The translations under genes and the position numbers were made by a program. Below, in pieces: positions 27,096 to 34,848 of a DNA stretch of 64,000 nt. The notes under the pieces were generated by a model. It did not search any database. It was not told where the DNA came from and saw nothing but the letters and a program-made list of their open reading frames with translations. The stretch's first letter is position 1, and each line of letters opens with the position of its first letter. The stretch spans positions 62,001-126,000 of the forward strand of contig JBFONU010000003.1 of assembly GCA_040779345.1 (NCBI GenBank), given 5' to 3'. This DNA is from Thalassotalea_H sp040779345. GTDB lineage: Bacteria > Pseudomonadota > Gammaproteobacteria > Enterobacterales > Alteromonadaceae.

Positions 27096-28170
27096 GAGCA
27101 CACTCCAACGTTTGCGTGGACTGACGCGCTTTACTGTAACGAGCACCATGCTGTTTGTAGGCTTTATTGCTAAACAAGATATCTTTATCAATGCCCTTTT
27201 CACCAGTAGATAAAGCAGGATTTGCAGATAGTAATTTTTCGCTAATCGTTGCAATTTGCTCAAGTACCACTTGGCGATCTTTACCATGGATCATGCAAAA
27301 TAAATTATAAGACCAATCAGGCAAACGACGAGGTCTGCGATAACAAAGCGAGACTTCATCAAATGATGAAAGTTGTCCGGCAATATCATCAACTAACTCA
27401 TCCGGTATATTCCAAACAACCATAGCGTTAGCGTTAAAGCCTAGCTTTCTATGTTTAACGACAAGGCCAAAACGTCGTATCAGCCCACTTTGCTGCCATT
27501 GATATATTTGCGATTGAACTTGTTGCTCAGTCACTGAAATGCGCTTAGCCAATTGTGCATAGGGCATTGATGTTTTCGGTAAGCCTTTTTCCAAAGCCTT
27601 ACGCAATAACCCTTGTTGCTCTACAGATAATGAGTGAGTGATGTCAGGAATGACTATTTTATCATTAGTCTCATCAACCAGATTTCGGCTTGATGGCTTA
27701 GCCTTATTGTCTTTATCAAAGTTAATTTTAAAGCCTAAATCGATATGATAAGACGCTTCCATCGGTAAAACTAAAATAGGGAGGCCAGTTAATTGCTCTA
27801 TTTGCTGCAACGTTTCAGCTAATGCCATGGGATCAATAGCGGTAGCAACAAACCATAAGTTATAGGAATGTTCACGCGCATAGTTATGATTAACCTGCTC
27901 AAATTGATTAACAATCCCTGCTATTTTATCTAAGCTTTCAGGTGGTACAGCAATAGCCGCTAATGTGCTAGCTCCTGCTTTTTTATGGTCAAAAACAGGC
28001 CCTACTCGCGATAAAACGCCTTGTTCATCTAAGTCATTCAGTGCTGAAATCACCTCAACTTCATCACAGCCTAATGATGTCGCCATGGTTTGATAAGGCT
28101 TTGAACTTAAAGGCAGTTCTTTTTGATAAGCATTAATAATGTTTTGTTGTAAAAGAGTGAGTTGCATCAT
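27088..28170 (-). CDS. nirDL: Siroheme decarboxylase NirD-NirL fusion
   Basis: 360 residues made of two AsnC/Lrp-like units. The NirD-like unit (about 1-150) contains LSRVGPVFDHKKAGASTLAAIAVP and HNYAREHSYNLWFVATA. The NirL-like unit (about 185-345) contains IRRFGLVVKHRKLGFNANAMVVWNIP and SLCYRRPRRLPDWSYNLFCMIHG. A polar linker of about 30 residues joins them. nirD and nirL are separate in Pseudomonas aeruginosa and fused in several other denitrifiers. The start ATG shares one base with the nirF stop (TAATG). Together with NirG and NirH this gives the full set of four units. Confidence 0.9.
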   Translation of the reverse strand: MMQLTLLQQNIINAYQKELPLSSKPYQTMATSLGCDEVEVISALNDLDEQGVLSRVGPVFDHKKAGASTLAAIAVPPESLDKIAGIVNQFEQVNHNYAREHSYNLWFVATAIDPMALAETLQQIEQLTGLPILVLPMEASYHIDLGFKINFDKDNKAKPSSRNLVDETNDKIVIPDITHSLSVEQQGLLRKALEKGLPKTSMPYAQLAKRISVTEQQVQSQIYQWQQSGLIRRFGLVVKHRKLGFNANAMVVWNIPDELVDDIAGQLSSFDEVSLCYRRPRRLPDWSYNLFCMIHGKDRQVVLEQIATISEKLLSANPALSTGEKGIDKDILFSNKAYKQHGARYSKARQSTQTLECAHG

Positions 28171-29420
28171 TAAAGTCCTATTTGATGAGCGCGATTAGTA
28201 AAGAAAATACCGCTGGGACTTTTTGACTCAATTGTTTTCAATAAGATTTGCGTTTGCGTATCGTAAACCTGTACCTCATGACTATCTCGTACCGACATCC
28301 AGACATGCTCACCTCGTGGTGTAAATTCCATATGCAATACCGCAGGACCTGGAGTTAACGTTTTAACTAACTCAAATGATTCCGTATTAAACACTTGAAT
28401 AGTGTTATTGTCGGGAAAAGCAAAGTTTACCCAAATCTGACGATTATCCGGTTGCGCCATCACAAAAATAGGTTGGCTATGTGCAGGTATTTCAGCGACT
28501 TGTTGCCAAGTTTTAGTGCTTACTACCAAAACTTTATGTTGGCCTACCGCAGGAACAAATGCGTAATCACCCGCCATTGCCCAACCTTCTAGATGTGGCA
28601 TTTTATAAACAGGTAGTTTTTTATCCCCTTTGCCGTAATCTTTTAAAATTCGACGAACGCCTTTTTCTGGATGCCATAGATCAAGCAATGCCATGCCATC
28701 TTCGCCAAATAAGCCCGCGATGTAATAACGGCCATCTGGGCTAATTAACGCATCATAAGGGAATAAACCAATCTCTTTATATTTTGTTATTTTTCTTTCT
28801 TTTTCCGACGTACCTGCCGAAAAATCAACAACCCAGGTTTCATGACTGTCAAACAAGCTGAATACAAATTTATTGCCCGGGGCGTCAACTAATCCCACGA
28901 CTTTTGAGCGATATGGCTGCCCATCTTTTGTCATGCCTTTACTGGGAACTATCGTCGCTTTTATATTGGCGACAAGGGCTAACGTTTCACTATCAAAAAC
29001 TTTTACACCGCCGGGGGTATAATTTGATACAGCAACTAATTTACCGTCTTGGCTTATTGCGCCACCAATACTATTGCCTGATTGCATGACACGCTTAGCA
29101 ATTTTGTCTTTTAAAATGTCAACTTTCGTTAACCCACCATCACGACCAAATACATAAGCAAAACGTTGATCACGAGAATAAACGATAGAAGCGTGAGATA
29201 AATCACCTAAACCGTCAATTTCTGCTAATGGCTGTTTCGAACTATGGTTAACAATCTGTACCTGACCAGTCGCACGCTCAATGATCACTCCTAAGTCACC
29301 CGTTGCTCTTAATGGTGCTTGTTCTTGCTTTACAGCGGTTTGACCAGATAGATGCCCACATGATGCTAGAAATCCACTTAGCATTATTGCAAAAAGATGA
29401 CGAGTATAATTATTGTTCAT
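28170..29420 (-). CDS. nirF: NirF, heme d1 biosynthesis d1-propeller lipoprotein
   Basis: 416 residues from the ATG at 29420, which has AGGA eight bases upstream; the frame also opens at a TTG at 29438. The N-terminus is a lipoprotein signal (lipobox LASC, Cys21), followed directly by an eight-bladed d1-type propeller without a cytochrome c domain. NirF acts in the periplasm in a late step of heme d1 formation and is proposed to be a dehydrogenase or d1 carrier. It overlaps the nirC end by 11 nt and the nirDL start by 1 nt. Confidence 0.92.
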   Translation of the reverse strand: MNNNYTRHLFAIMLSGFLASCGHLSGQTAVKQEQAPLRATGDLGVIIERATGQVQIVNHSSKQPLAEIDGLGDLSHASIVYSRDQRFAYVFGRDGGLTKVDILKDKIAKRVMQSGNSIGGAISQDGKLVAVSNYTPGGVKVFDSETLALVANIKATIVPSKGMTKDGQPYRSKVVGLVDAPGNKFVFSLFDSHETWVVDFSAGTSEKERKITKYKEIGLFPYDALISPDGRYYIAGLFGEDGMALLDLWHPEKGVRRILKDYGKGDKKLPVYKMPHLEGWAMAGDYAFVPAVGQHKVLVVSTKTWQQVAEIPAHSQPIFVMAQPDNRQIWVNFAFPDNNTIQVFNTESFELVKTLTPGPAVLHMEFTPRGEHVWMSVRDSHEVQVYDTQTQILLKTIESKSPSGIFFTNRAHQIGL

Positions 29421-29808
29421 GCTGAATTTCCTGTTCAAAGCCTTGTTGAAGCTGCTGTGAGATCCACAAGGTTTCTTGCTTGGTTAAAATCGTTTTCCAC
29501 GGTGGCATTGCAGTACCAGGTCGACCGTATAAAATTGTATTTTGTAAAAATAGGATAGGTTTATCTTTCACGTTCTCAGGTAATAAAGCAGGGCCAAGTC
29601 CACCTTTTAGCGTCATCCCGTGGCATGAGCCACAGTCTTGCTTCACCATATGGATAAGCTGTTCCTTACGCTCATGGCTTAATACTTGTTTTTCACTTTG
29701 AATAGCTGAGCTATGCTCTGATGATGTTGTTGCTTCTTTAGCCTCACTAGCCAAAGATAATAATAGTAATTGAGTTGACCATAGACTCATAAGAATCAAT
29801 TTATTCAT
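29410..29808 (-). CDS. nirC: NirC, periplasmic mono-heme cytochrome c
   Basis: 132 residues with a signal peptide (to about SLASEA) and one cytochrome c domain: CGSCH (Cys59, Cys62, His63), a Met ligand in GTAMPPWK and GGLGPALLPENVKD between them. NirC is a small c-type cytochrome of heme d1 maturation or electron transfer to NirS. It is the first gene of the leftward operon, whose FNR/DNR-like site lies about 120 bp upstream. Confidence 0.88.
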   Translation of the reverse strand: MNKLILMSLWSTQLLLLSLASEAKEATTSSEHSSAIQSEKQVLSHERKEQLIHMVKQDCGSCHGMTLKGGLGPALLPENVKDKPILFLQNTILYGRPGTAMPPWKTILTKQETLWISQQLQQGFEQEIQHEQ

Positions 29809-29928
29809 CGATGTCGAAGCCCTATTTCAATCGAGTTAACGTTTAAATTTAATGATGAAATATTAGCTTTTCGCTAAAAAGAATTTCTTGTCGGGGATCA
29901 TGATTTGTAAAACAATCACTTTGATTTG

Positions 29929-29942
29929 TTGATCTATGTCAC
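29929..29942 (-). promoter_or_regulatory. FNR/DNR-like site upstream of nirC
   Basis: Read on the minus strand, GTGAC-ATAG-ATCAA matches the FNR/DNR consensus TTGAT-N4-ATCAA at 8 of 10 positions. The centre is 127 bp upstream of the nirC start, and a CATGAT -10-like hexamer lies at 29897-29902, a little further than ideal. A CRP-like inverted repeat TGTGA-N6-TCACT is also present at 30001-30016. Confidence 0.45.
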
Positions 29943-30024
29943 AAAATAAGTAAAAAGCACTTTTTTAATGAGAGGGGTTAGTGTGCCATATTGCCTAATT
30001 TGTGACTTTTATCACTCAAAAGAA

Positions 30025-30054
30025 AAGCTAAATAAGAGCGCTCTTATTTAGCTT
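30025..30054 (-). terminator. Perfect 30-bp palindrome, terminator of the hemerythrin gene
   Basis: A perfect palindrome with 15-base arms and no spacer, centred on AGAGCGCTCT. On the minus strand it is followed by TTTTCTTTTG. It lies 108 bases after the hemerythrin stop and before the nirC promoter. A terminator is the simplest reading; the arms could alternatively bind a dimeric regulator. Confidence 0.6.
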
Positions 30055-30102
30055 GATAAATCATTTATAAATAGTTAACGACTAGCTTCGCTGCTAGCTG
30101 CA

Positions 30103-30126
30103 TAGTCGCTTAGTCGCTTAGTCGCT
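30103..30126. repeat. Three tandem copies of TAGTCGCT
   Basis: A short 8-base tandem repeat (three exact copies) lies in the 3' region of the hemerythrin gene. No function is evident; it is a slippage-prone microsatellite. Confidence 0.8.
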
Positions 30127-30162
30127 ACTGGTACTAATTTGCTCAATACTTCTTGCCTAGCA

Positions 30163-30729
30163 CTACTTAACGCCGCACTTCGTCAAATGTTGGCTATATT
30201 CTTTATCCGTACCGTTAATATGATTGATCAACCAGTTACTGAGAAAGTCACTAATTTCATCCAACGCGTCATGACCTTTCTCATTGTATAACTCAACAAA
30301 GGTTTCTACTTGTGCAAACATTTTCTTGTGCTGAGCTTTATGAGCAACAATATCAGGGTACTCATTTTCTTCCATTAACTTTTCTTCGCGTTCAAAATGG
30401 TACTTGGTATAAGCAATTAAATCGTCAAGTGCTTCACGTTCATAACTTTCACTCATCGCGTAATCATAAGCGGTAATAAACTGATTAAGTAAGGCAATAA
30501 GCTTTTTATGATCTTGGTCTAAACTGTCAATGCCCACACTGTAATCATCTTTCCAAACAATTTTATCATCAGTCTTCATCTTTTTATAAAGCATCGGGAT
30601 CAAAAATAACACCGCGATTAAAATCCATGATATTGGGTTTGCCAAACTAGACAAAAAACCTAAAAATATTGCAACAATAATCAACCCAATAGTGGCCGCG
30701 TAAATTAATGACTTGTGGCGGTTATTCAT
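30163..30729 (-). CDS. Membrane-anchored bacteriohemerythrin
   Basis: 188 residues from the ATG at 30729 (GGGT eight bases upstream). Two hydrophobic helices (about 8-25 and 28-45) anchor a C-terminal hemerythrin domain (about 62-185). The di-iron ligand pattern is complete: His in DQDHKKL, HFEREE (HxxxE), HKAQH (HxxxH) and HINGTDKE (HxxxxD). Hemerythrins bind O2 and in some cases NO. Its place between the two nir arms, divergent from nirS and facing an FNR/DNR-like site, suggests a role in denitrification (inference), such as O2 or NO handling at the membrane. Confidence 0.88.
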   Translation of the reverse strand: MNNRHKSLIYAATIGLIIVAIFLGFLSSLANPISWILIAVLFLIPMLYKKMKTDDKIVWKDDYSVGIDSLDQDHKKLIALLNQFITAYDYAMSESYEREALDDLIAYTKYHFEREEKLMEENEYPDIVAHKAQHKKMFAQVETFVELYNEKGHDALDEISDFLSNWLINHINGTDKEYSQHLTKCGVK

Positions 30730-30836
30730 AATGTATACCCATAAATTATTTGTGGTTAGCAAATTTATATTAAAACTTCATCGAAACTGGAGTTTATAAC
30801 GAATTTGTCATAATTCATTCAAAAACCCGTGATTTA

Positions 30837-30850
30837 TTGACCTTGATCAA
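30837..30850. promoter_or_regulatory. FNR/DNR-like site between hemerythrin and nirS
   Basis: TTGAC-CTTG-ATCAA matches the FNR/DNR consensus at 9 of 10 positions. It is centred at 30843.5, about 188 bp upstream of nirS and 115 bp upstream of the hemerythrin start. On the minus strand an AT-rich hexamer near 30810-30815 would place it at about -41.5 for the hemerythrin gene. Confidence 0.6.
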
Positions 30851-30885
30851 GTTGTAAATCACTTCCTGTCTCTTTTTTTTAAAAC

Positions 30886-30927
30886 TTGATCTGAGTCAGG
30901 TTTTCAAAAGCCAATTTCATTGATAGT
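30886..30927 (+). promoter_or_regulatory. nirS promoter with FNR/DNR-like site
   Basis: TTGAT-CTGA-GTCAG (30886-30899, 8 of 10 consensus positions) is centred at 30892.5. A -10-like GATAGT lies at 30922-30927, predicting transcription start at about 30934, exactly 41.5 bases from the site centre, as for class II FNR-type activation. The leader to the nirS ATG would be about 98 bases. Confidence 0.55.
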
Positions 30928-31031
30928 TACATTTATTTACAGATTGAATGTATTTTCACAATAGATATTTTCAATCTGAAAATTATTTTTAAAACATGAA
31001 ACTCGTAAATAAAACATCTGGAGAGTAACCG

Positions 31032-32660
31032 ATGAAAACGATTAAATATGGTCTTTCAGCAATTAGTTTAGCTATTGGGTTAGCGGCTAGTGGTATCAGC
31101 ATGTCAGTTTCGGCAACGGAACCAACTTTGTCTGAAGCTGACTTTGATAAAGCAAAATTACAATATTTCCAACGCTGTGCCGGTTGTCACGGTACTTTGC
31201 GTAAAGGTGCAACGGGTAAAAACCTTGAACCAAAAAACATGCTGAAAAAAGGCCAGAAGCGCTTAGAGAAAATTATTTCTTTAGGTACTGAAGGCGGTAT
31301 GAACAACTTTGATGATTTATTCTCTAAAGAAGAAATTGCTAACTTAGCAACGTTTATCCAAATGGAGCCACCGGTTCCACCAGAAATGTCTTTAGAACAA
31401 ATGCGTTCACATACTAAACAGTATGTTGATCCTAAAGATTACCCAACAAAACCTATGCATGGTTTAAATTGGGAAAACTTCTTTGTTGTTATCGAACGTG
31501 ACGCAGGTAAAGCTGCCATTATTGACGGTGACACTAAGAAAATTGTTAAACATATCGACACTGGTTATGCAGTACATGTAATTAAAGGTACTGAACACCA
31601 TAAAGTTGATCATGCAAAAGATGTCGGGCGTTTCTGGTACACCATTGGTCGTGACGGTAAAGTAAACAAAATCGATTTATGGCAAACACCTGACAAAATG
31701 TTAGTTGCTGAAACTAAAATGGCTTATGACGCTCGTGATATCGCTGTTTCGGGTGACGGAAAATACGTAATTGCTGGTGGTTACTGGCCTGCGCATTTTG
31801 TGATCATGGATGCTGTTACATTAAATCCACTTAAAGTTGTTTCTACTCGTGGTTATAACACTAAAGGTGAATTCATTAACGAAGCACGTGTAGCGGCAAT
31901 TTATACAGCGCCAAACACATCTTCATTCATCGTGGCTGTTAAAGAAACAGGTCAAATGTTACAAGTTGATTATAACGACTTAGATAACTTAACCATTACT
32001 AGCATCGCTTCTGCAGAATTCTTGCACGACGGTTTCTTCGACCCAACTGGTCGTTATTTCCAAATCGCAGCGAACGCGTCTAACGCAATGGTTGTTGTAG
32101 ATACCAAAGATCGTGAATTAGAGAAAATCATCCCTGTTGATGCGCTTCCACATCCTGGTCCTGGTGCAAACTGGATTGATGAAAAATGTGGTTCAGTTGC
32201 TGGTACTACTCACTTAGGTGTTGGCTTAGTATCTGTTTGGGGTAATGACCCAATGGGTAAGCCAGATCAAGCATGGAAACTTTGTTACGAAGTTGAAACT
32301 GATGGTGCTGGTGTCTTCATCCGTACGCATGAAAATTCAGACTATGTTTGGGCTGATCAGTTGAAACATCCAGAGCCAGAAATTCAACAATCTGTACAAG
32401 TTTTCGATAAGAAAACCCGTGAAATTGTTAAAACTATCCGTGTAACAGAAGAAGAAGGTAAAGCCGCACTTCACATGGAATTTAACAAAGGTGGTACAGA
32501 GGTTTGGGTTTCAGTTTGGAACCGTAAAGACAGCAAAAACCCAACGGGTGAAATTGTAGTTTATGATGCAAAAACGCTTAAAGAGAAAGCACGTATCAAA
32601 GGCTTAACAACACCAACAGGTAAGTTTAACGTGTTCAACCGTTCAAACCACAAAACCTAA
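31032..32660 (+). CDS. nirS: Cytochrome cd1 nitrite reductase NirS
   Basis: 542 residues. A signal peptide ends near SVSATE. The cytochrome c domain has CAGCH (Cys49, Cys52, His53), and the d1 eight-bladed propeller follows from about residue 145. Propeller landmarks include the histidine near GYAVHVIKG, EFLHDGFFDPTGRYF, LPHPGPGANW and the C-terminal GKFNVFNRSNH. NirS reduces nitrite to nitric oxide in the periplasm as a homodimer. The ATG has GGAGAG upstream. Codon usage appears more regular than in neighbours, as expected for an abundant enzyme. No nirM (cytochrome c551) follows. Confidence 0.97.
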   Translation: MKTIKYGLSAISLAIGLAASGISMSVSATEPTLSEADFDKAKLQYFQRCAGCHGTLRKGATGKNLEPKNMLKKGQKRLEKIISLGTEGGMNNFDDLFSKEEIANLATFIQMEPPVPPEMSLEQMRSHTKQYVDPKDYPTKPMHGLNWENFFVVIERDAGKAAIIDGDTKKIVKHIDTGYAVHVIKGTEHHKVDHAKDVGRFWYTIGRDGKVNKIDLWQTPDKMLVAETKMAYDARDIAVSGDGKYVIAGGYWPAHFVIMDAVTLNPLKVVSTRGYNTKGEFINEARVAAIYTAPNTSSFIVAVKETGQMLQVDYNDLDNLTITSIASAEFLHDGFFDPTGRYFQIAANASNAMVVVDTKDRELEKIIPVDALPHPGPGANWIDEKCGSVAGTTHLGVGLVSVWGNDPMGKPDQAWKLCYEVETDGAGVFIRTHENSDYVWADQLKHPEPEIQQSVQVFDKKTREIVKTIRVTEEEGKAALHMEFNKGGTEVWVSVWNRKDSKNPTGEIVVYDAKTLKEKARIKGLTTPTGKFNVFNRSNHKT

Positions 32661-32694
32661 TCAATAATCTAACGTAGGTTAATTTATTGATAAT

Positions 32695-32742
32695 GCGAGC
32701 ATAACTCTTCACCAATTTAAGAAGGTTGTGCTCGCGCTTTTT
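32695..32742 (+). terminator. Hairpin/attenuator between nirS and the NirT-like gene
   Basis: An 11-bp stem with one G-T pair (32695-32705 with 32725-32735, 19-nt loop) is followed by GCTTTTTCGC. It sits in the 106-base gap after nirS and ends 25 bases before the next ATG. It probably reduces readthrough so that nirS exceeds the downstream gene, or stabilises the nirS mRNA end. Confidence 0.6.
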
Positions 32743-32766
32743 CGCTTTATTCTGTACGAGTTAATT

Positions 32767-34548
32767 ATGGTTAATATAGAGAACAAACCCAGCTTTTGGT
32801 CACGTCGACTCATTCTAGGTACTACCGTTGCCGGAGCCGTTATCTTTTTCATTGTTGGTATTATCTTTTGGGGCGGTTTTAACACGGCCATGGAAGCAAC
32901 CAACACCACAGAGTTTTGTATTGGTTGTCATGAAATGGAAGACAACGTTTATCAAGAATACAAACCCTCTATTCATTACTCAAACAGAACAGGTGTCAGA
33001 GCCGGTTGTCCTGATTGTCATGTGCCAAGGCCATGGATCCACAAAGTGGTTCGTAAAATACAAGCGTCAAAAGAAGTATTTTCATGGTTAACAGGTAAAC
33101 TCGACACCAAAGAAAAATTTAATGAACACCGTTTTGAAATGGCACAAAGTGTCTGGAAAGCGATGAAAACAACAGATTCAAGAGAATGTAGAAACTGTCA
33201 TAATTTTGAATCGATGAACCCAGAATTTCAAAAACCTCGCGCACGTAAGCAACATTTAAATGCCTTCGAAACTGGGCAAACGTGTATCGACTGTCATAAA
33301 GGTATTGCGCATCACAATGTTAGAGATCAATTATCTGATGAACAATTAGAAGCAATTGAAGCGCCAAACCCAGAGTATATTCGTGAAGTTCCACAAATGT
33401 ATTTAGACGGACTAGCGCGAGTTGAAGCAAAAGAAGCTAAGATAGCGGCCGAATTAAAAGCGGCTAAAGCGGCTGAAAAGCAAAAAGTAGATGAGAAAAT
33501 AGCCCAAGCCGTTGAACAAGCCCTTGCAACAGCTGGCCCAGCTAAAGCAAAACAACCCACAAAAGCCGACATCCAAAAAGCAAGCAATATTAATGTTGAT
33601 TGGTCAAAAGCAGCATCCACTGACATCAGTGTATTTTATCCAGGCACGGCTTCACTTGAATGGATACTCGGTAGGAATCATGGTGGTAAACGCGCCTTTA
33701 GTAAAGGTGATCGCTGTATTGAATGTCACGGTGAAGAAATTGCTGATATTGGTCAAAAAATTGTTTCTGGCGAAAGTGAGAAAGAACTTGAGCCTAATGT
33801 TATTCCAGGCAAACGTGGTAGCTTCCCGGTTACCATTGATGCTAGCCATGACAGTGAAAACTTATACTTACGATTTACTTGGAGTGACACTGAACATGCA
33901 CCAGTTCCTTTTGTGGATGGTGGTAAAATGGATCCAGAAAACCCAATGAAACTCGCATTTATGCTGGCAACGGATGACGTCGAATATGCTGACCGTGCAG
34001 GTTGTTGGGCAAGTTGTCATGCCGACGCAAACACCATGCCTTATGCTCCAGAAAAAGAAACTTTACTAGGCTCTGATATTGCTAAGCGCCTTAACTTAAA
34101 CAGCGGCGTGACTAAGTACATCAAAGAATCTCGCACTAAACTTGAATTAAAAGGCCGTGGCGGTAAAGCACTAGGCGGTTGGGATAAACTCAAAGATGAA
34201 GGCGATATTAAAGCGGCTAAAGGCGCAAATCAATTCTACGACATTGTTCGCTATCAATCGGGTACTGAAACAGTTGAAGATGGTGACTTACTTGCTGAGC
34301 GTAACATGCATGGCGGTCAGGGTGCTGAAGCAGAAGCTTCGCTTAAAAATGGCACTTGGTCTGTGGTTATCAAACGTAAGTTGATTTCTGATAAAGCTGG
34401 TGACATCAACATTGAAGCAGGAAAAGTGTATAACTTTGGTTTTGCTATTCACGATGACTATTCAAGTGCTCGTTATCACCATGTATCTTTTGGCTACAAG
34501 TTAGCACTTGATAATGATGAAGTAGAAGTAAATGCCGTTAAGCAATAG
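32767..34548 (+). CDS. NirT/NapC-like tetraheme protein fused to an ethylbenzene-dehydrogenase-like heme module
   Basis: 593 residues from the ATG at 32767; the upstream GTG at 32728 lies inside a hairpin stem. Residues 1-185 are NapC/NirT-like: one membrane anchor (about 15-37) and four CxxCH motifs (Cys51, Cys81, Cys141, Cys173). An Ala/Lys-rich coiled segment (about 205-265) follows. The C-terminal part (about 285-590) holds a fifth CIECH (Cys317) and a CWASCH with three residues between the cysteines (Cys413, Cys417, His418), and resembles the heme-binding domain of ethylbenzene and DMSO-type dehydrogenase gamma subunits. A quinol-to-periplasm electron route to NirS is likely. Confidence 0.8.
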   Translation: MVNIENKPSFWSRRLILGTTVAGAVIFFIVGIIFWGGFNTAMEATNTTEFCIGCHEMEDNVYQEYKPSIHYSNRTGVRAGCPDCHVPRPWIHKVVRKIQASKEVFSWLTGKLDTKEKFNEHRFEMAQSVWKAMKTTDSRECRNCHNFESMNPEFQKPRARKQHLNAFETGQTCIDCHKGIAHHNVRDQLSDEQLEAIEAPNPEYIREVPQMYLDGLARVEAKEAKIAAELKAAKAAEKQKVDEKIAQAVEQALATAGPAKAKQPTKADIQKASNINVDWSKAASTDISVFYPGTASLEWILGRNHGGKRAFSKGDRCIECHGEEIADIGQKIVSGESEKELEPNVIPGKRGSFPVTIDASHDSENLYLRFTWSDTEHAPVPFVDGGKMDPENPMKLAFMLATDDVEYADRAGCWASCHADANTMPYAPEKETLLGSDIAKRLNLNSGVTKYIKESRTKLELKGRGGKALGGWDKLKDEGDIKAAKGANQFYDIVRYQSGTETVEDGDLLAERNMHGGQGAEAEASLKNGTWSVVIKRKLISDKAGDINIEAGKVYNFGFAIHDDYSSARYHHVSFGYKLALDNDEVEVNAVKQ

Positions 34549-34608
34549 TCAATTGATTAAAAGGAAATAAAGTTTCCGCAAATTAACTTCCTAGAGTTAA
34601 TTTTTTAC

Positions 34609-34641
34609 AGGCTTCTTGGTGTTTTCAAGAAGCCTTTTTTT
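34609..34641 (+). terminator. Intrinsic terminator of the nirS unit
   Basis: A 10-bp perfect stem (34609-34618 with 34626-34635, 7-nt loop) followed by seven T, 60 bases after the NirT-like stop. Confidence 0.9.
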
Positions 34642-34748
34642 ATGTACAGGATGTACAGTATATCGAAATTGCAGGAGCATAATTTCGTGTATGTACAGGA
34701 TGTACAGTATATCGAAATTGCAGGAGCATAATTTCGTGTATGTGCAGG
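34641..34748. repeat. 49-bp tandem repeat with internal hairpins
   Basis: Two exact, adjacent 49-base units (34641-34689, 34690-34738) and a 10-base start of a third (34739-34748, one mismatch). Each unit carries two TGTACA palindromes and a stem CGAAATT ... AATTTCG with a 10-base loop. The array begins within the T run of the preceding terminator. Short frames on both strands here are repeat artefacts, not genes. Confidence 0.9.
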
Positions 34749-34800
34749 CCATTCTCCGGCATCCAGCCTTTGATGACATTAGTGTATCCATGCACGTCGG

Positions 34801-34848
34801 TGTACGGTTATGATGATGTACGGTCATGATGATGTACGGTCATGATTT
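34801..34848. repeat. 16-bp tandem repeat, three copies
   Basis: Three units of TGTACGGTCATGATGA type (34801-34816, 34817-34832, 34833-34848), with one or two substitutions. They are followed by nested inverted repeats (CCTGC/GCAGG at 34872-34887 inside ATCATGA/TCATGAT at 34862-34907). Together with the 49-bp array this makes a compact mosaic of repeats. Confidence 0.85.

Noticed and set aside
26619..27287. Long version of nirG starting at 27287
   Set aside because: The first 64 codons overlap nirDL and resemble no family; the ATG at 27095 overlaps the nirDL stop and gives a normal AsnC-type start.
30001..30016. CRP-type site as main nirC regulator
   Set aside because: TGTGA-N6-TCACT is 200 bp upstream of nirC and next to the hemerythrin terminator; the FNR/DNR-like site at 29929 is nearer, so this is only noted.
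34641..34748. Possible CRISPR array
   Set aside because: The 49-bp units are directly adjacent without spacers, and no cas genes are present.
34597..34827. Open frames on both strands over the repeat region downstream of the NirT-like gene
   Set aside because: They consist of the tandem 49-bp repeat read through, have no ribosome site, and begin in a terminator.
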